Positions 22,661-30,986 of a stretch of 64,000 bases of DNA are shown here, one piece after another. This DNA comes from Oncomelania hupensis. Lineage: Eukaryota > Mollusca > Gastropoda > Littorinimorpha > Pomatiopsidae. Under the pieces are notes generated by a model. The model was not told where the DNA came from, made no database searches, and saw only the letters and a program-made list of their open reading frames with translations. Within the stretch, counting starts at the first letter, position 1; every line of letters starts with the position of its first letter. Made by a program: the position numbers and the translations under genes. The stretch is taken from NCBI GenBank assembly GCA_036898135.1, contig JBAHVR010000299.1:564501-628500 (forward strand), given 5' to 3'.

Positions 22661-23248
22661 TTAATTTTTTTTAATTTCTTCAACATTAACAGGTGCAGAC
22701 CTAGATTTAGATTGTATGTCGTGCTTCAACTTTTTATATTCTTCAAAATCTCGCTGGATAATTACAAACTCTTGGTCTGTAATCTGAGTGTCTTCTAGAG
22801 CTTTAGAAATTATTAAGTTCATGCTAGTAAGTTTAGCTATCGCCAGGCTAGAAATGAGGTCGTGTTTTTCTAGTTTCTTAGATACTTTAGTATTAATTAC
22901 ACCAAGTAGAACTGACATCACTGAAGATAATCCGGCAGCAACCCCTAATCCAATACTAATTGGTATACCGATTCCAGTCACCAATAATCCCACGCTGATA
23001 GCAGCTTCCGCTGCATTAATAACATTTAGACCAGTAGACACGTAATTTATTCCGCTATAAGCGCCGGAATACCTTCGTCTGCATCTAGAGTACTTTTGGA
23101 TATCTGATTCAATTTGAGTCCTAACTTTTCTTATTTCTTCCAACCTGAACGTTTGAACATTACTTAAGTCTAATGTTGGAGCACTGGGTTGCATTGGTTG
23201 TTCATCCACTACTGCTTCTACTATAACAGGATACAATTTTGTCGTCAT
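22661..23248 (-). CDS. Polinton membrane-associated protein, 195 aa
   Basis: Unknown function. Residues about 65-125 form a long Gly/Ala/Ile/Val-rich hydrophobic stretch (VGLLVTGIGIPISIGLGVAAG) that could be one or two membrane helices or a hairpin. The flanks are charged helical segments, and the tail is Lys/Glu-rich. First of a minus-strand block of four genes (23248 back-to-back with those up to 24871). The upstream sequence CACACTAAAAATATG resembles the start context at 27446. It could be a virion membrane or internal protein; this is inference. Confidence 0.8.
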   Translation of the reverse strand: MTTKLYPVIVEAVVDEQPMQPSAPTLDLSNVQTFRLEEIRKVRTQIESDIQKYSRCRRRYSGAYSGINYVSTGLNVINAAEAAISVGLLVTGIGIPISIGLGVAAGLSSVMSVLLGVINTKVSKKLEKHDLISSLAIAKLTSMNLIISKALEDTQITDQEFVIIQRDFEEYKKLKHDIQSKSRSAPVNVEEIKKN

Positions 23249-23282
23249 ATTTTTAGTGTGAAAAAAAAAGGGTTAACAAGAA

Positions 23283-24154
23283 TTAACTTGATTTTAGTTT
23301 ATTAGCAAAATATTCTATTTGACTATCAGAAAATATCTGATCGCTGAAATAAAATGCTAACAGATCTACGTTGTCTAGGCTAATTTGCGCTATTCTGTCA
23401 ATAGGATTTGGAACAGGGACAAAAGTTATCTTGGGCGAGGAAGTAAATACAGAGTACTGATCTTCGCTTTCTCTTTTCTTCATAAATACTGTAATTCCTC
23501 TGGGATTCTCATCTAAATCAGCCCAACTTAGAGACACTTGCGGAATTACATTAACATTTCTCTGCGTAGGCCTGTGAGCAATTATGTCCAGTGCTATCAT
23601 GGCTGCACTACCTATCTGTAAAGGAGGCTGCAGAACAACTCTGACATTTTTCCCTGCGGTTTCACGCTTATGTAAAACATAGCTGTTTTTTTGTAGGCTT
23701 TGACTTCTATGTTTTCCCGATTGTTTTCATCCGGCACTAGACTAACTAACATAGGCCCGGCGTTAATAATTTTCTTAAATTTATTGTCTGGTCCCATAAA
23801 AGTGTAAGGGCTTTCGCACTTGAATTTAATAAGCCAATCTAATTCTGTGTCTACAGGTGTTAAAGACCAGATATTTTCTCGTTTAGTAATAGCATACTTA
23901 AAATCGGGATCTACTTTACCGGCATTAAAATCCTTTAGCTGATCGATAGATGGTTTTTCTGGCGGTACTGACGGCGGCACTTGCGGCACTTCAGGCACTG
24001 CCGGCACTAGCGCTCGTTTATAATATCCATTTTGTGTAAATTCGAAACCGTAAATAGACCCAACAATAGCATTCGCATCAAAGTCAATTGTGTCTGCTAA
24101 GTCTTTCAGTTCAATGGTAGGACAGGTTACTGGAAATTGGGGGCCGATTGACAT
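23283..24154 (-). pseudogene. Polinton structural-type gene, one-base frameshift
   Basis: Two reading frames, 24154-23612 (180 aa) and 23600-23283 (105 aa), appear to be one gene. The reading continues smoothly if the frame changes by -1 at a T5 run on the + strand (23647-23651, A5 in the coding strand). The coding strand there also reads G GGA AAA, a consensus slippery heptamer. The first part holds a Pro-rich linker (VPAVPEVPQVPPSVPPEKP) between beta-rich segments, and the second part is beta-rich. The composition and place in a capsid-like gene cluster suggest a minor structural protein, unproven. It may be decay, a homopolymer sequencing error or real frameshifting. Confidence 0.65.
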
Positions 24155-24173
24155 TGTATTTTAAAATTAAACT

Positions 24174-24871
24174 TTATTTTATCTCAAGAATAATTGTAAG
24201 ATCTTCAAAGTCTACAATTTTGTTGTTTTGGTTAGTTATTTTGAAGCATAAACTAGTATGATAGTCCTGACTTAAGTGGCGTTTTTGAGGTAGAAATTTC
24301 AATGAAACTGGATCGCAGTAAGATTCTCTCTGAGTTGAGATTATCCTTAGCAATGTACTAGGAGTTCCGTTTACTAAGTTTTCCGATGTCTTCAGTTGAT
24401 GAAGGTACACAAACAATCTATTATTAATTAACAAATTCATAGGGTTTGATCCAATAAATCTTATAGAACTGCCGACAGTGCTGGAGCTGTCAGATAAAGA
24501 TAATTCATTGCCATGGAAACCTAATATTTCTGCCAGCTTTGGCGCAAGTGTAACGCTGGTAATGTCTTTATGCTGGTTTTTATGGAAAGTTAAAGTTACT
24601 ATCAAGTTTGCAGGGTTCATTTTTGCTTCAATCGAATGAGGTTTAAACAATTCTTCAGTAAGTCTGCAGAAGTCATAATAGCCGGCATGAATAAAGTGCC
24701 TTTTTTATTAATCATTATCCAGTTGTTGTTTAGATCATGACTAATATTTAACCATTTAACCGTGTAGAATATTTCGTGAAGGATTACGTTAAGGTCCCTG
24801 TTTTTGTTGTCAATAGGATGCTGAAGTTCAATGGGCACACCTGATTTTACAGATTCGAAAGTTACAAACAT
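24174..24871 (-). pseudogene. Polinton putative minor capsid gene, frameshifted
   Basis: Frames 24871-24617 (84 aa, MFVTFESV start) and 24650-24174 (158 aa) overlap and read as one protein of about 230 aa if the frame changes by -1 at the T6 run 24701-24706. The second frame is already open upstream of its first Met and contains AGYYDF and LAEILGF, followed by LLRIIS. From memory of related metazoan elements this motif order belongs to a recurring companion protein of similar length, likely a penton-like or minor capsid protein. That assignment is inference. The local sequence is not a canonical slippery site, so simple decay or a base-calling error is more likely. Confidence 0.65.
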
Positions 24872-24893
24872 ATTTTTTTAAAATATAATAAAA
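24872..24893. promoter_or_regulatory. 22-bp divergent start region
   Basis: Only 22 A/T bases separate the ATG of the minus-strand gene (24871) from the ATG of the plus-strand gene (24894). Both starts sit in runs like TAAAAATG or AAAAAATATG. Transcripts must start within or across the neighbouring gene. Confidence 0.6.
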
Positions 24894-25802
24894 ATGTATG
24901 CGCCTTATAAATATAACAAAGCTGCAAAGTATACTACAGGGCCTTATTATTATGAAAAAGCAGTCGACCTAACCAAGCTGACAATAGCTGTGGCAGCCAA
25001 CGTCCATTTCGAAACTATCCCCCATAATATTTTTGATCATTACCTCAACCCAGACATTACGAGCGACTTTTTAGCTAACCAATGGCTAAACAACGGGGGT
25101 ATGCAGTTCTTTCAGAATCAAATTAATTTTGCCGTGTCATGCGCTACAACTGGTTGTGGAGTTTCTTACGTTCATCACCTTAATCACCCAGATCCCATGT
25201 TGAAGTCTATTTATCTGTTCCATTTGTATTATCAAGTGAGGCGGGTGTTGTCTGAACTTCAGGCTCCGTTACCTACTGACAAAAACTTTAATCCCTTTAA
25301 CAACGGCTTTGACAAAAAAGCGTATCAAAGGTTGTGCAATGAATTCGGAATTGATACTAAAACAGACTTCAGACAAAAACTAGACCTCAATCACGGAATG
25401 GGAACTTTATTTAGATACGCTGTAGGTAATTTATACACGGGGCCTTACGTACCTGGATTTACATCATTTAACCACAACAGCCAGGTTCCTTTACTGTATA
25501 TCAGACAAAAACAAAGTACAGCATACAGCACTTTTATATTGGACACATCAAACGGATTTACTCAAAGTGGGGTGGAAAGGCTGAATGAATCTATTCGTAC
25601 GTATGCGTGGTGCATTCTGGGGTCTCAAGCAGAAACACGAAGTAATATCATTGGGGAAGGAACTAGCTTCGATGCACAAAAGCAGTTTCTAGCCAACATT
25701 GAAGATTCTATTAATTCGGCAGTAGATTTGCCCGCAAGTATTAAAAGATATCAGGACACTTATACAGTCCTAAACCTATTACGTAATCTACTTTCGATCT
25801 AG
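24894..25802 (+). CDS. Polinton ORF, 302 aa, unknown
   Basis: No family recognised with certainty. It starts MYAPYKYN with a Tyr-rich N-terminus, has no membrane segment or signal peptide, and contains CATTGCGVSYVHHL near residues 83-98 and an Asn/Phe-rich middle. It looks globular. It lies divergently from the putative minor capsid gene and 9 bp upstream of the next gene, so both are probably transcribed together. A structural or DNA-end role is possible, but nothing in the sequence shows it. Confidence 0.8.
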   Translation: MYAPYKYNKAAKYTTGPYYYEKAVDLTKLTIAVAANVHFETIPHNIFDHYLNPDITSDFLANQWLNNGGMQFFQNQINFAVSCATTGCGVSYVHHLNHPDPMLKSIYLFHLYYQVRRVLSELQAPLPTDKNFNPFNNGFDKKAYQRLCNEFGIDTKTDFRQKLDLNHGMGTLFRYAVGNLYTGPYVPGFTSFNHNSQVPLLYIRQKQSTAYSTFILDTSNGFTQSGVERLNESIRTYAWCILGSQAETRSNIIGEGTSFDAQKQFLANIEDSINSAVDLPASIKRYQDTYTVLNLLRNLLSI

Positions 25803-25811
25803 CATACTTTA

Positions 25812-26138
25812 ATGTTGCCTTCAGACCTTCAGCTTAGGATAGGAACTATATCAAACTACAACAACAATATAGTGATTGCCGACCCTCAGTTTCATATAGG
25901 CTACAATCCTACAATAAATACAGTGAACACAGTGAATACAGTGAATACAGCAAATACGGTATTTACTGCTAGGCCTAATAATGAACCTTTAAGTTCGCCA
26001 CCACTTCCGAGCCTGCCAAGCCTACCAAGCTTGCCGGAACTGCAAGGCCTGCCGGTAATTGATCATGGGATTTCACGTCTAGCGCTTACAGGGGGTTTAT
26101 TGTTTGCTGGGTTAATTGGGATTTACTATTTTAAGTAA
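25812..26138 (+). CDS. Polinton small C-terminally anchored protein, 108 aa
   Basis: Contains a short NTVNTVNTVNTANTV repeat (residues about 35-50), a PSLPSLPSLP repeat (about 66-75) and one C-terminal hydrophobic segment (LALTGGLLFAGLIGIYYF) with only Lys after it. That is the layout of a tail-anchored membrane protein with an extended spacer. It begins 9 bp after the preceding stop, and its end overlaps the end of the convergent gene by 27 bp. Similar short anchored proteins recur in this element. Confidence 0.75.
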   Translation: MLPSDLQLRIGTISNYNNNIVIADPQFHIGYNPTINTVNTVNTVNTANTVFTARPNNEPLSSPPLPSLPSLPSLPELQGLPVIDHGISRLALTGGLLFAGLIGIYYFK

Positions 26139-27413
26139 CCAGAGTAATATTATTATAAACAAAGACCACAGATGCTCAGACGCCCAAACCACAACTTTAG
26201 AAGCAGTAATAAATATCCATGAAAATACAGAACCTAATATTCCTGGAAGTGCGTCTACAAGTTTGTCACCTAAGCGTTTCAATAAGTTAGCTATGCTTTG
26301 TAACGTCTTTTTAATCCAGTCTTTAACCGGACTACCGCCAGGTCCACCAGGTACGCCAGGTCCACCGGCACTGATGCCTACGGTTCTAGTCAGTGCTAAG
26401 ACTAGTGTGCTTATTGTCATCCCAACAGCTGTAAGAATGCTAAATATTGTAACACCTTGCTCTCTGAACAGTGTTTGAATTCTTTCTGCAAGTGTAGTGT
26501 CTTCGTGTAAAATTTTATGCACCGTTTCTTTTATTCTGGCGAAATTAGTTATTAATTTTTCTCTGTTTATGGATAAGGCTTCTAGCCTTGCCGCGCGTTC
26601 TGTGTAAAGGTCTGCGAGCCTTTTTTGGATCATCTGTTTTACCTCAATGCTTAAGTTCGCGTCATCAGCTTCTGCTAGTTTATTTTTTTGTTTTTCTATA
26701 TGTTTGTCGAGCTCGCCGAGCTTGGCCAAATTCATCATTGTCTCCCCTCTCACAGATTGTAAAGCTTTATCTAAGCCCTGAAGTTCACGCAGTGGCAATA
26801 ATGGCGTGTCATTGATAGTTTCCATAACCTGATCAATATTGGTGTCCTCATTTGTTTGCAAGGTTTTTAAGGTTGTTAATTCTGTATTGACTTGTAACGC
26901 AGAGTCAGTTAAGTCAGTTAAGTCTTGTAGTTCTATTTCTGAATTTGGTAACGATGCATCTATTCATTGAAGTGAAGCTACTGCTTGGCGATGCAACGCT
27001 GGCACTCTATTATCGGAAAGCCCCAATGATCGTATTACAGTCACTGGGAGTTTAGTTTTCAAAGTAGACCACGCATAAAATTTATCAGGATTCTTTGACA
27101 TAGTTAACTGTACTCTCACTTTTTTACCGGATACAATAGTGTTTATAAACAAGTGATTATTTTTGTCTAGTTCGAAGTCGCTGGGACTAACATAATCAGG
27201 TAACTCGCGCCCGATGTAATTGTAAAATTTATTGATTTTTCTGGCTTTTTGGGTTTCAGTTACTTGACGTAATTCTTCTCCTATACTTAGCCTTGTTTGG
27301 CTCATGTCATCTCCTACCATAGAAAGAAGTCTGCTGGTTGTGTCAACGTCGAGGTCTTCATTAGGCTCATTTGGTTTAAACACTTCATCAAGAGCTTCAC
27401 CACCTGTTGCCAT
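26112..27413 (-). pseudogene. Polinton membrane protein gene with one in-frame stop
   Basis: Reading frames 27413-26964 (149 aa) and 26963-26112 are in the same frame, parted by a single TGA (26964-26966 on the + strand as TCA). Without the stop the product would be about 433 aa. The N-terminal part is charged and globular. The middle is a long coiled coil (residues of the second part about 20-130). A Gly/Pro collagen-like run (GGPGVPGGPGG), an amphipathic KDWIKK segment and two hydrophobic segments near the C-terminus follow. I recognise this layout as a recurrent companion gene of related elements in other invertebrates, without a known function. The stop could be a C-to-T change at a CpG. 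Confidence 0.7.
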
Positions 27414-27445
27414 TTTAAATATAATTTTTTTTAATCACACTAAAA
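27414..27445. promoter_or_regulatory. 32-bp divergent start region before the capsid gene
   Basis: Separates the minus-strand gene start (27413) from the capsid gene start (27446). The capsid side reads CACACTAAAAATG after a T-run, and the same CACACTAAAAAT word precedes the gene starting at 23248. Confidence 0.6.
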
Positions 27446-28723
27446 ATGCAAAGCTACGGAAACTTGTTAGACCCTACACGCCGATTGAGGACGCCTTTAG
27501 GCATCAAAGGTGAGAAAAGCACAATAATTATTACAAACAATCCAAGCAGCATAGAGCCTAATCAGCTACTGACCATAAGATTTCCAAATTTAGGTCCTGA
27601 TGATGTAATAGTTCCAGGCAGTCCTAAACTAGGATTTAAGATTAGTCTGAATTCTGACGACGATCCTAACAGAACCATAGTCAACAATCTAGGTAGAGCT
27701 ATAATTAAAAGAATGGTTATTAAACTTGATGGGCGAGAAATCCAAAGTATCGATGACGCCGGTGTTTTGTTTTGTTACACAGATCTGTGGCTGAGTAAAT
27801 ATGAAAGGGAAGATTTAGTTGGGCAGGGGATTCAAGCCGCCAATGTGGCAAAACTTCGAATCAAAGCTGGCGATGCTGTCACTTCTAACAAAGGTGAAAA
27901 TGCATTAGCTGCTGTATACAAAAACAGGTTTTATTTTCCACTCGATTTTGAACTGCTACACAGTCATCTGCCATTTAATCAAGGTTCATTTAACGACAGG
28001 CTTTCTTACGAAATTATTTTCAATGATTATTCTCAAGTAGTAATTAGCTCTGACAATGATGCTAGGTATACAATTACAGACATCGCGTTTGAATATGAAG
28101 TGGTCACTCACTCTGAACTCAGTAGGATGATCAGGGGCCAATATGACAAACTAGCAATTTATTATGATAGGATCGTTCGCTACAGACAGTTTAATAAAGA
28201 TTTATTAGACGCACTATGGACCATCAACATAAATTCACCTGCTCGAAGTTTTAAAGGTGTACTGTTGTTGTTTGTGAAAGAATCTAATTACAATCGTGAC
28301 AGCGAGAATTTTATCAACCCTAATATTTCAAAAGCGTCTGTTGTGATTGAAGGTAAGCCTAATCAATTATTTGCTAATGGAATGATGGGGTTTCAACAGT
28401 TTGATGAGATTAGGAAAATCTTGGGTGGAGGTAGATTGCGGACTGACACTGTGGATTTGATTTCTAAGGATCTTCATTTGCATGACACACGACTGCAAGA
28501 TTATCTGGTGAATAAATTTGCGTTGTGGTTAGACTTTCGAACCATACCCACCAATGAACTTCATGGATCTGGAAGAAGAATTGAAAACGGAACAGATGGT
28601 ATAACAATTGAATTGCATAGGGAAGCAAGTGCTAGGTCAGAATCAGTTACAGTATACATGTATATAATTATGGATGCTCAGCTAAACATTGAAAATGGAA
28701 GATTAAAAGATTTAGTATATTAA
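27446..28723 (+). CDS. Candidate major capsid protein (425 aa)
   Basis: Long, mainly beta-type sequence rich in short hydrophobic strands, with no membrane segment and no enzyme motif. Recognisable blocks are ITNNPSSIEPNQLLTIRFPN, NNLGRAIIKRM, YTDLWLSKYERE and SYEIIFNDYSQV. It sits directly upstream of the packaging ATPase, a usual virus-like gene pair. Its size is near that of double-jelly-roll capsid proteins of the smaller Polinton-like viruses; Polinton capsid proteins are often longer. I assign it by context, size and remembered similarity to proteins in related metazoan elements. The fold is not proven here. The reading frame is intact; the stop overlaps the TAAAAATG start context of the ATPase. 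Confidence 0.7.
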   Translation: MQSYGNLLDPTRRLRTPLGIKGEKSTIIITNNPSSIEPNQLLTIRFPNLGPDDVIVPGSPKLGFKISLNSDDDPNRTIVNNLGRAIIKRMVIKLDGREIQSIDDAGVLFCYTDLWLSKYEREDLVGQGIQAANVAKLRIKAGDAVTSNKGENALAAVYKNRFYFPLDFELLHSHLPFNQGSFNDRLSYEIIFNDYSQVVISSDNDARYTITDIAFEYEVVTHSELSRMIRGQYDKLAIYYDRIVRYRQFNKDLLDALWTININSPARSFKGVLLLFVKESNYNRDSENFINPNISKASVVIEGKPNQLFANGMMGFQQFDEIRKILGGGRLRTDTVDLISKDLHLHDTRLQDYLVNKFALWLDFRTIPTNELHGSGRRIENGTDGITIELHREASARSESVTVYMYIIMDAQLNIENGRLKDLVY

Positions 28724-28725
28724 AA

Positions 28726-29337
28726 ATGACCTCTTTGTTACCTCGTGATCCTCATTGCGGAATGATCGTTGGCATGACGTCATGCAGAAAGACCGTCTTT
28801 GTTCTGGATTTGTTAGAAAAATATTACGCAGGCCACTTTGATTATATAATAATTTTTTGCCCAACTATTCAATATAATAAAACCTACTTAGATCGTAAGT
28901 ATGTCTGGACAGATGAAAATATCTTTGTTGTAAATACCAATGGCAAGCTCAATGAGTATTTAACGTATTTTTATAACCTGTTTGAGAATGAGGGTAATAC
29001 GTTATTCTTAATCGATGATTGCAGTGCAGAAAAAGATATTGTATTAAAACGGAACATATTGAGCAAGCTGGCTTTCAGTGGACGCCATGTGAAAATTAGT
29101 GTCTGGTTAATCACGCAGAAATTTAATTCAATATTAAAGGATTTTAGAGAACAAGTAAAATTCGTGTGCCTGTTTTATTGCAAAGACCGTGACAGCTTTG
29201 ATAACTGTTTAAAAGAAAATGACGTAATTGAATCAAAAGAGGAAAGAATTAAATTAAAAGAACAGCTAAAAAAAGGCAAGCACTTAAAATTATTATTAAA
29301 AACTGACCAACCAACTGGCTATAAAATACTTATGTAA
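28726..29337 (+). CDS. Packaging ATPase (A32/FtsK-HerA type), altered Walker A
   Basis: 203 aa, the usual size for the genome-packaging ATPase of Polintons. The Walker A site is GMTSCRKT (residues 16-23), where position 21 should be Gly in the GxxxxGK(S/T) consensus but is Arg (codon 28786-28788). Walker B is TLFLIDDC (92-99), and a conserved SGRH plus WLITQ segment follows, as in this ATPase family. The frame is open to the end. Arg in the P-loop should impair nucleotide binding, so the protein is probably inactive. Starts 2 bp after the capsid gene stop. Confidence 0.88.
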   Translation: MTSLLPRDPHCGMIVGMTSCRKTVFVLDLLEKYYAGHFDYIIIFCPTIQYNKTYLDRKYVWTDENIFVVNTNGKLNEYLTYFYNLFENEGNTLFLIDDCSAEKDIVLKRNILSKLAFSGRHVKISVWLITQKFNSILKDFREQVKFVCLFYCKDRDSFDNCLKENDVIESKEERIKLKEQLKKGKHLKLLLKTDQPTGYKILM

Positions 29338-29489
29338 GTAAGTAAGTTCTTTTATAATTTAATTATTGTAAGTTATAAGTTTTTTTTAAAGTCGACTTAA
29401 TTAAGTTAGATGTAAGTAAGTAAGTTCTTTTATAATTTAATTATTGTAAGTTATAAGTTTTTTTTAAAAGTCGACTTAATTAAGTTAGA
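29332..29489. repeat. 78-bp tandem duplication at the ATPase 3' end
   Basis: ATGTAAGTAAGTAAGTTC and the following 60 bp occur twice (29332 and 29410). The first copy contains the ATPase stop codon. It fills the space between the convergent ATPase and integrase genes and contains palindromic TTAATTAA. Confidence 0.85.
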
Positions 29490-29555
29490 TGTAAGTCACT
29501 AAGTAAAAAAAAAAAAGGTTGAAGGTAAGTAATAGTGGTGATGATTATAGTTCAT

Positions 29556-30521
29556 TTATCTTAATGGCTCTGTGTCTGGTGGAACAATCTGAAGTTCTTC
29601 TTTTACAAAGTTTCTTTGTGGTGTTCTACGATCGCTTCTCGGTCTTAAATAATATACAGGCGGATCAGTAGATAATGCTCTGTCAACTTCATAAACGCTT
29701 AATGACCAAATTGGGTCTGTAGCTCGTCTTCTTGTGTCATTAGCAACTTCTCCAGGCTGATAAAGGTATCTAACAGTTTTGTTCATCAAAGTTAGATCCG
29801 GCTGACCAGGCTTTGAAACGGTAACAACAATCTGTTTCTTTTTAATAGCCTCAACTGGTTTTAATCCTGTAACTCTGGCTGGTTCTGAATTCATTTCCCT
29901 TAAAACTCGAGGCAGCCTAACAACCCATTCTGTATTAGTGGTTTCAGTAAACAACTCCTTTGAATACTGATAAGTGAATAATCTTTCTGCCAGTTGCCGA
30001 TTAAAGTTTTCTACAATACCCTGTGATCTGTGCAATCCAACAACTCCTCTTCTAACAGTTACATTATGTTTTAACAAAAGCTGGTTAACAGCTCCTTTGA
30101 ATTCAGACCCTTCATTGCATTGAATAAGTCTAGGGAACCTTAGAGGCCCTCTTGAATAAATCGCATTTAAGGCTTGAGCGACCTCAGCTGAATTTTTTGT
30201 CCTAAGAGCATGCGCGTCTTTAAACCTGGTAGCTATATCAATAACAGTAAGGGCATACCTGTATTTCTTTATATATATTTTGTCATGGGGAAGATATAAC
30301 AAATCTATTTGATGCGTGTCATTTGGTCTGGAGTTTTCAAATTTTGGTCTTATTATTTTCTTCGGGGGTGGAAGATAGATTTGCCATACAGCTTGCTTCG
30401 ATAACCATTGTTTAACTGTGTTTGCTGACAAGCCGGTCTTTTCTACTAGTTTATTAACTGCCATCATCCCTTTCCAATATCCGGATTGAGAATAATATAA
30501 TCTAGACAAACGCGAAGTCAT
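29556..30521 (-). CDS. Retroviral-type (rve) integrase, second catalytic Asp changed
   Basis: 321 aa. An N-terminal helix-turn-helix-like segment (residues 15-45, GYWKGMMAVNKLVEKTG) precedes the RNase H-fold core. The first catalytic Asp is D73 (HQIDLL), and the third residue Glu is E171 (GIVENFNRQLAERL). The second acidic position is Asn136 in IQCNEGSEF (codon 30116-30114), where the DDE consensus needs Asp. C-terminal part is a basic, beta-rich domain. In Polintons this enzyme inserts the linear element. With Asn136 it should be catalytically dead. The reading frame is otherwise intact and starts MTSRLSRLYY next to the neighbouring gene. Confidence 0.9.
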   Translation of the reverse strand: MTSRLSRLYYSQSGYWKGMMAVNKLVEKTGLSANTVKQWLSKQAVWQIYLPPPKKIIRPKFENSRPNDTHQIDLLYLPHDKIYIKKYRYALTVIDIATRFKDAHALRTKNSAEVAQALNAIYSRGPLRFPRLIQCNEGSEFKGAVNQLLLKHNVTVRRGVVGLHRSQGIVENFNRQLAERLFTYQYSKELFTETTNTEWVVRLPRVLREMNSEPARVTGLKPVEAIKKKQIVVTVSKPGQPDLTLMNKTVRYLYQPGEVANDTRRRATDPIWSLSVYEVDRALSTDPPVYYLRPRSDRRTPQRNFVKEELQIVPPDTEPLR

Positions 30522-30524
30522 ATT

Positions 30525-30950
30525 TTATTTAGATTTATATTTTTGTTTAACAAGGTAATAAACTACTGTTATTCCAAACACAATTAAAATTAATTCTCCG
30601 GTCTCTGACATTGTAGGTGCAATGTTAGGTGTGTAGTAATCGGATAACACTGGTTGCTTTAATGAAGGTAGTGTCGTGCCAGTTAATAAATAATATTGGT
30701 GCAAAGCTTCATCAACGTCTTCGAATGTTTTATCAGCATGACCTTCTTCTTTCAATCTTGTATTAACAAAATCAAGCTGCATTAGTCTGTTTTTCTCGTA
30801 TTCGGCCTGATCTTGTTGTAATTTTTCCATTGCTAAGTTATGCCGTTTTGATTCTTCTTTACTGTCCAGTTTTGAAAACAAATAATTTGATCCTGAAAAG
30901 GCTAAGGCATTTACAGCAGCAGAACCAAGCACAATTGCAGCACCAGCCAT
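30525..30950 (-). CDS. Polinton two-hydrophobic-segment protein, 141 aa
   Basis: A small Ala/Val-rich N-terminal hydrophobic segment (residues 3-20), a central charged coiled coil (about 30-70, KEESKRHNLAMEKLQQDQAEY) and a C-terminal membrane helix (LILIVFGITVVYYLV) followed by Lys. Ends 3 bp before the integrase start, so both are likely on one transcript. Function unknown; could be a virion membrane protein or spike anchor by layout. Confidence 0.8.
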   Translation of the reverse strand: MAGAAIVLGSAAVNALAFSGSNYLFSKLDSKEESKRHNLAMEKLQQDQAEYEKNRLMQLDFVNTRLKEEGHADKTFEDVDEALHQYYLLTGTTLPSLKQPVLSDYYTPNIAPTMSETGELILIVFGITVVYYLVKQKYKSK

Positions 30951-30986
30951 TTTTTAATTTAGTTTTTTATTTTATTTGTATTTAAA
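30951..30986. promoter_or_regulatory. 36-bp divergent start region
   Basis: A/T-only sequence between the starts of genes at 30950 (minus) and 30987 (plus). Both ATGs follow TTTAAA or TTAAAAA. Confidence 0.55.

Noticed and set aside
24697..24712. Programmed frameshift at the T6 run
   Set aside because: In the upstream frame the coding strand reads AAT AAA AAA GGC, which does not fit the X XXY YYZ rule; a lost base or base-calling error is simpler.
26116..26478. Plus-strand ORF of 120 aa with a Gly/Pro run
   Set aside because: Antisense shadow of the minus-strand membrane protein gene at 26112-27413.
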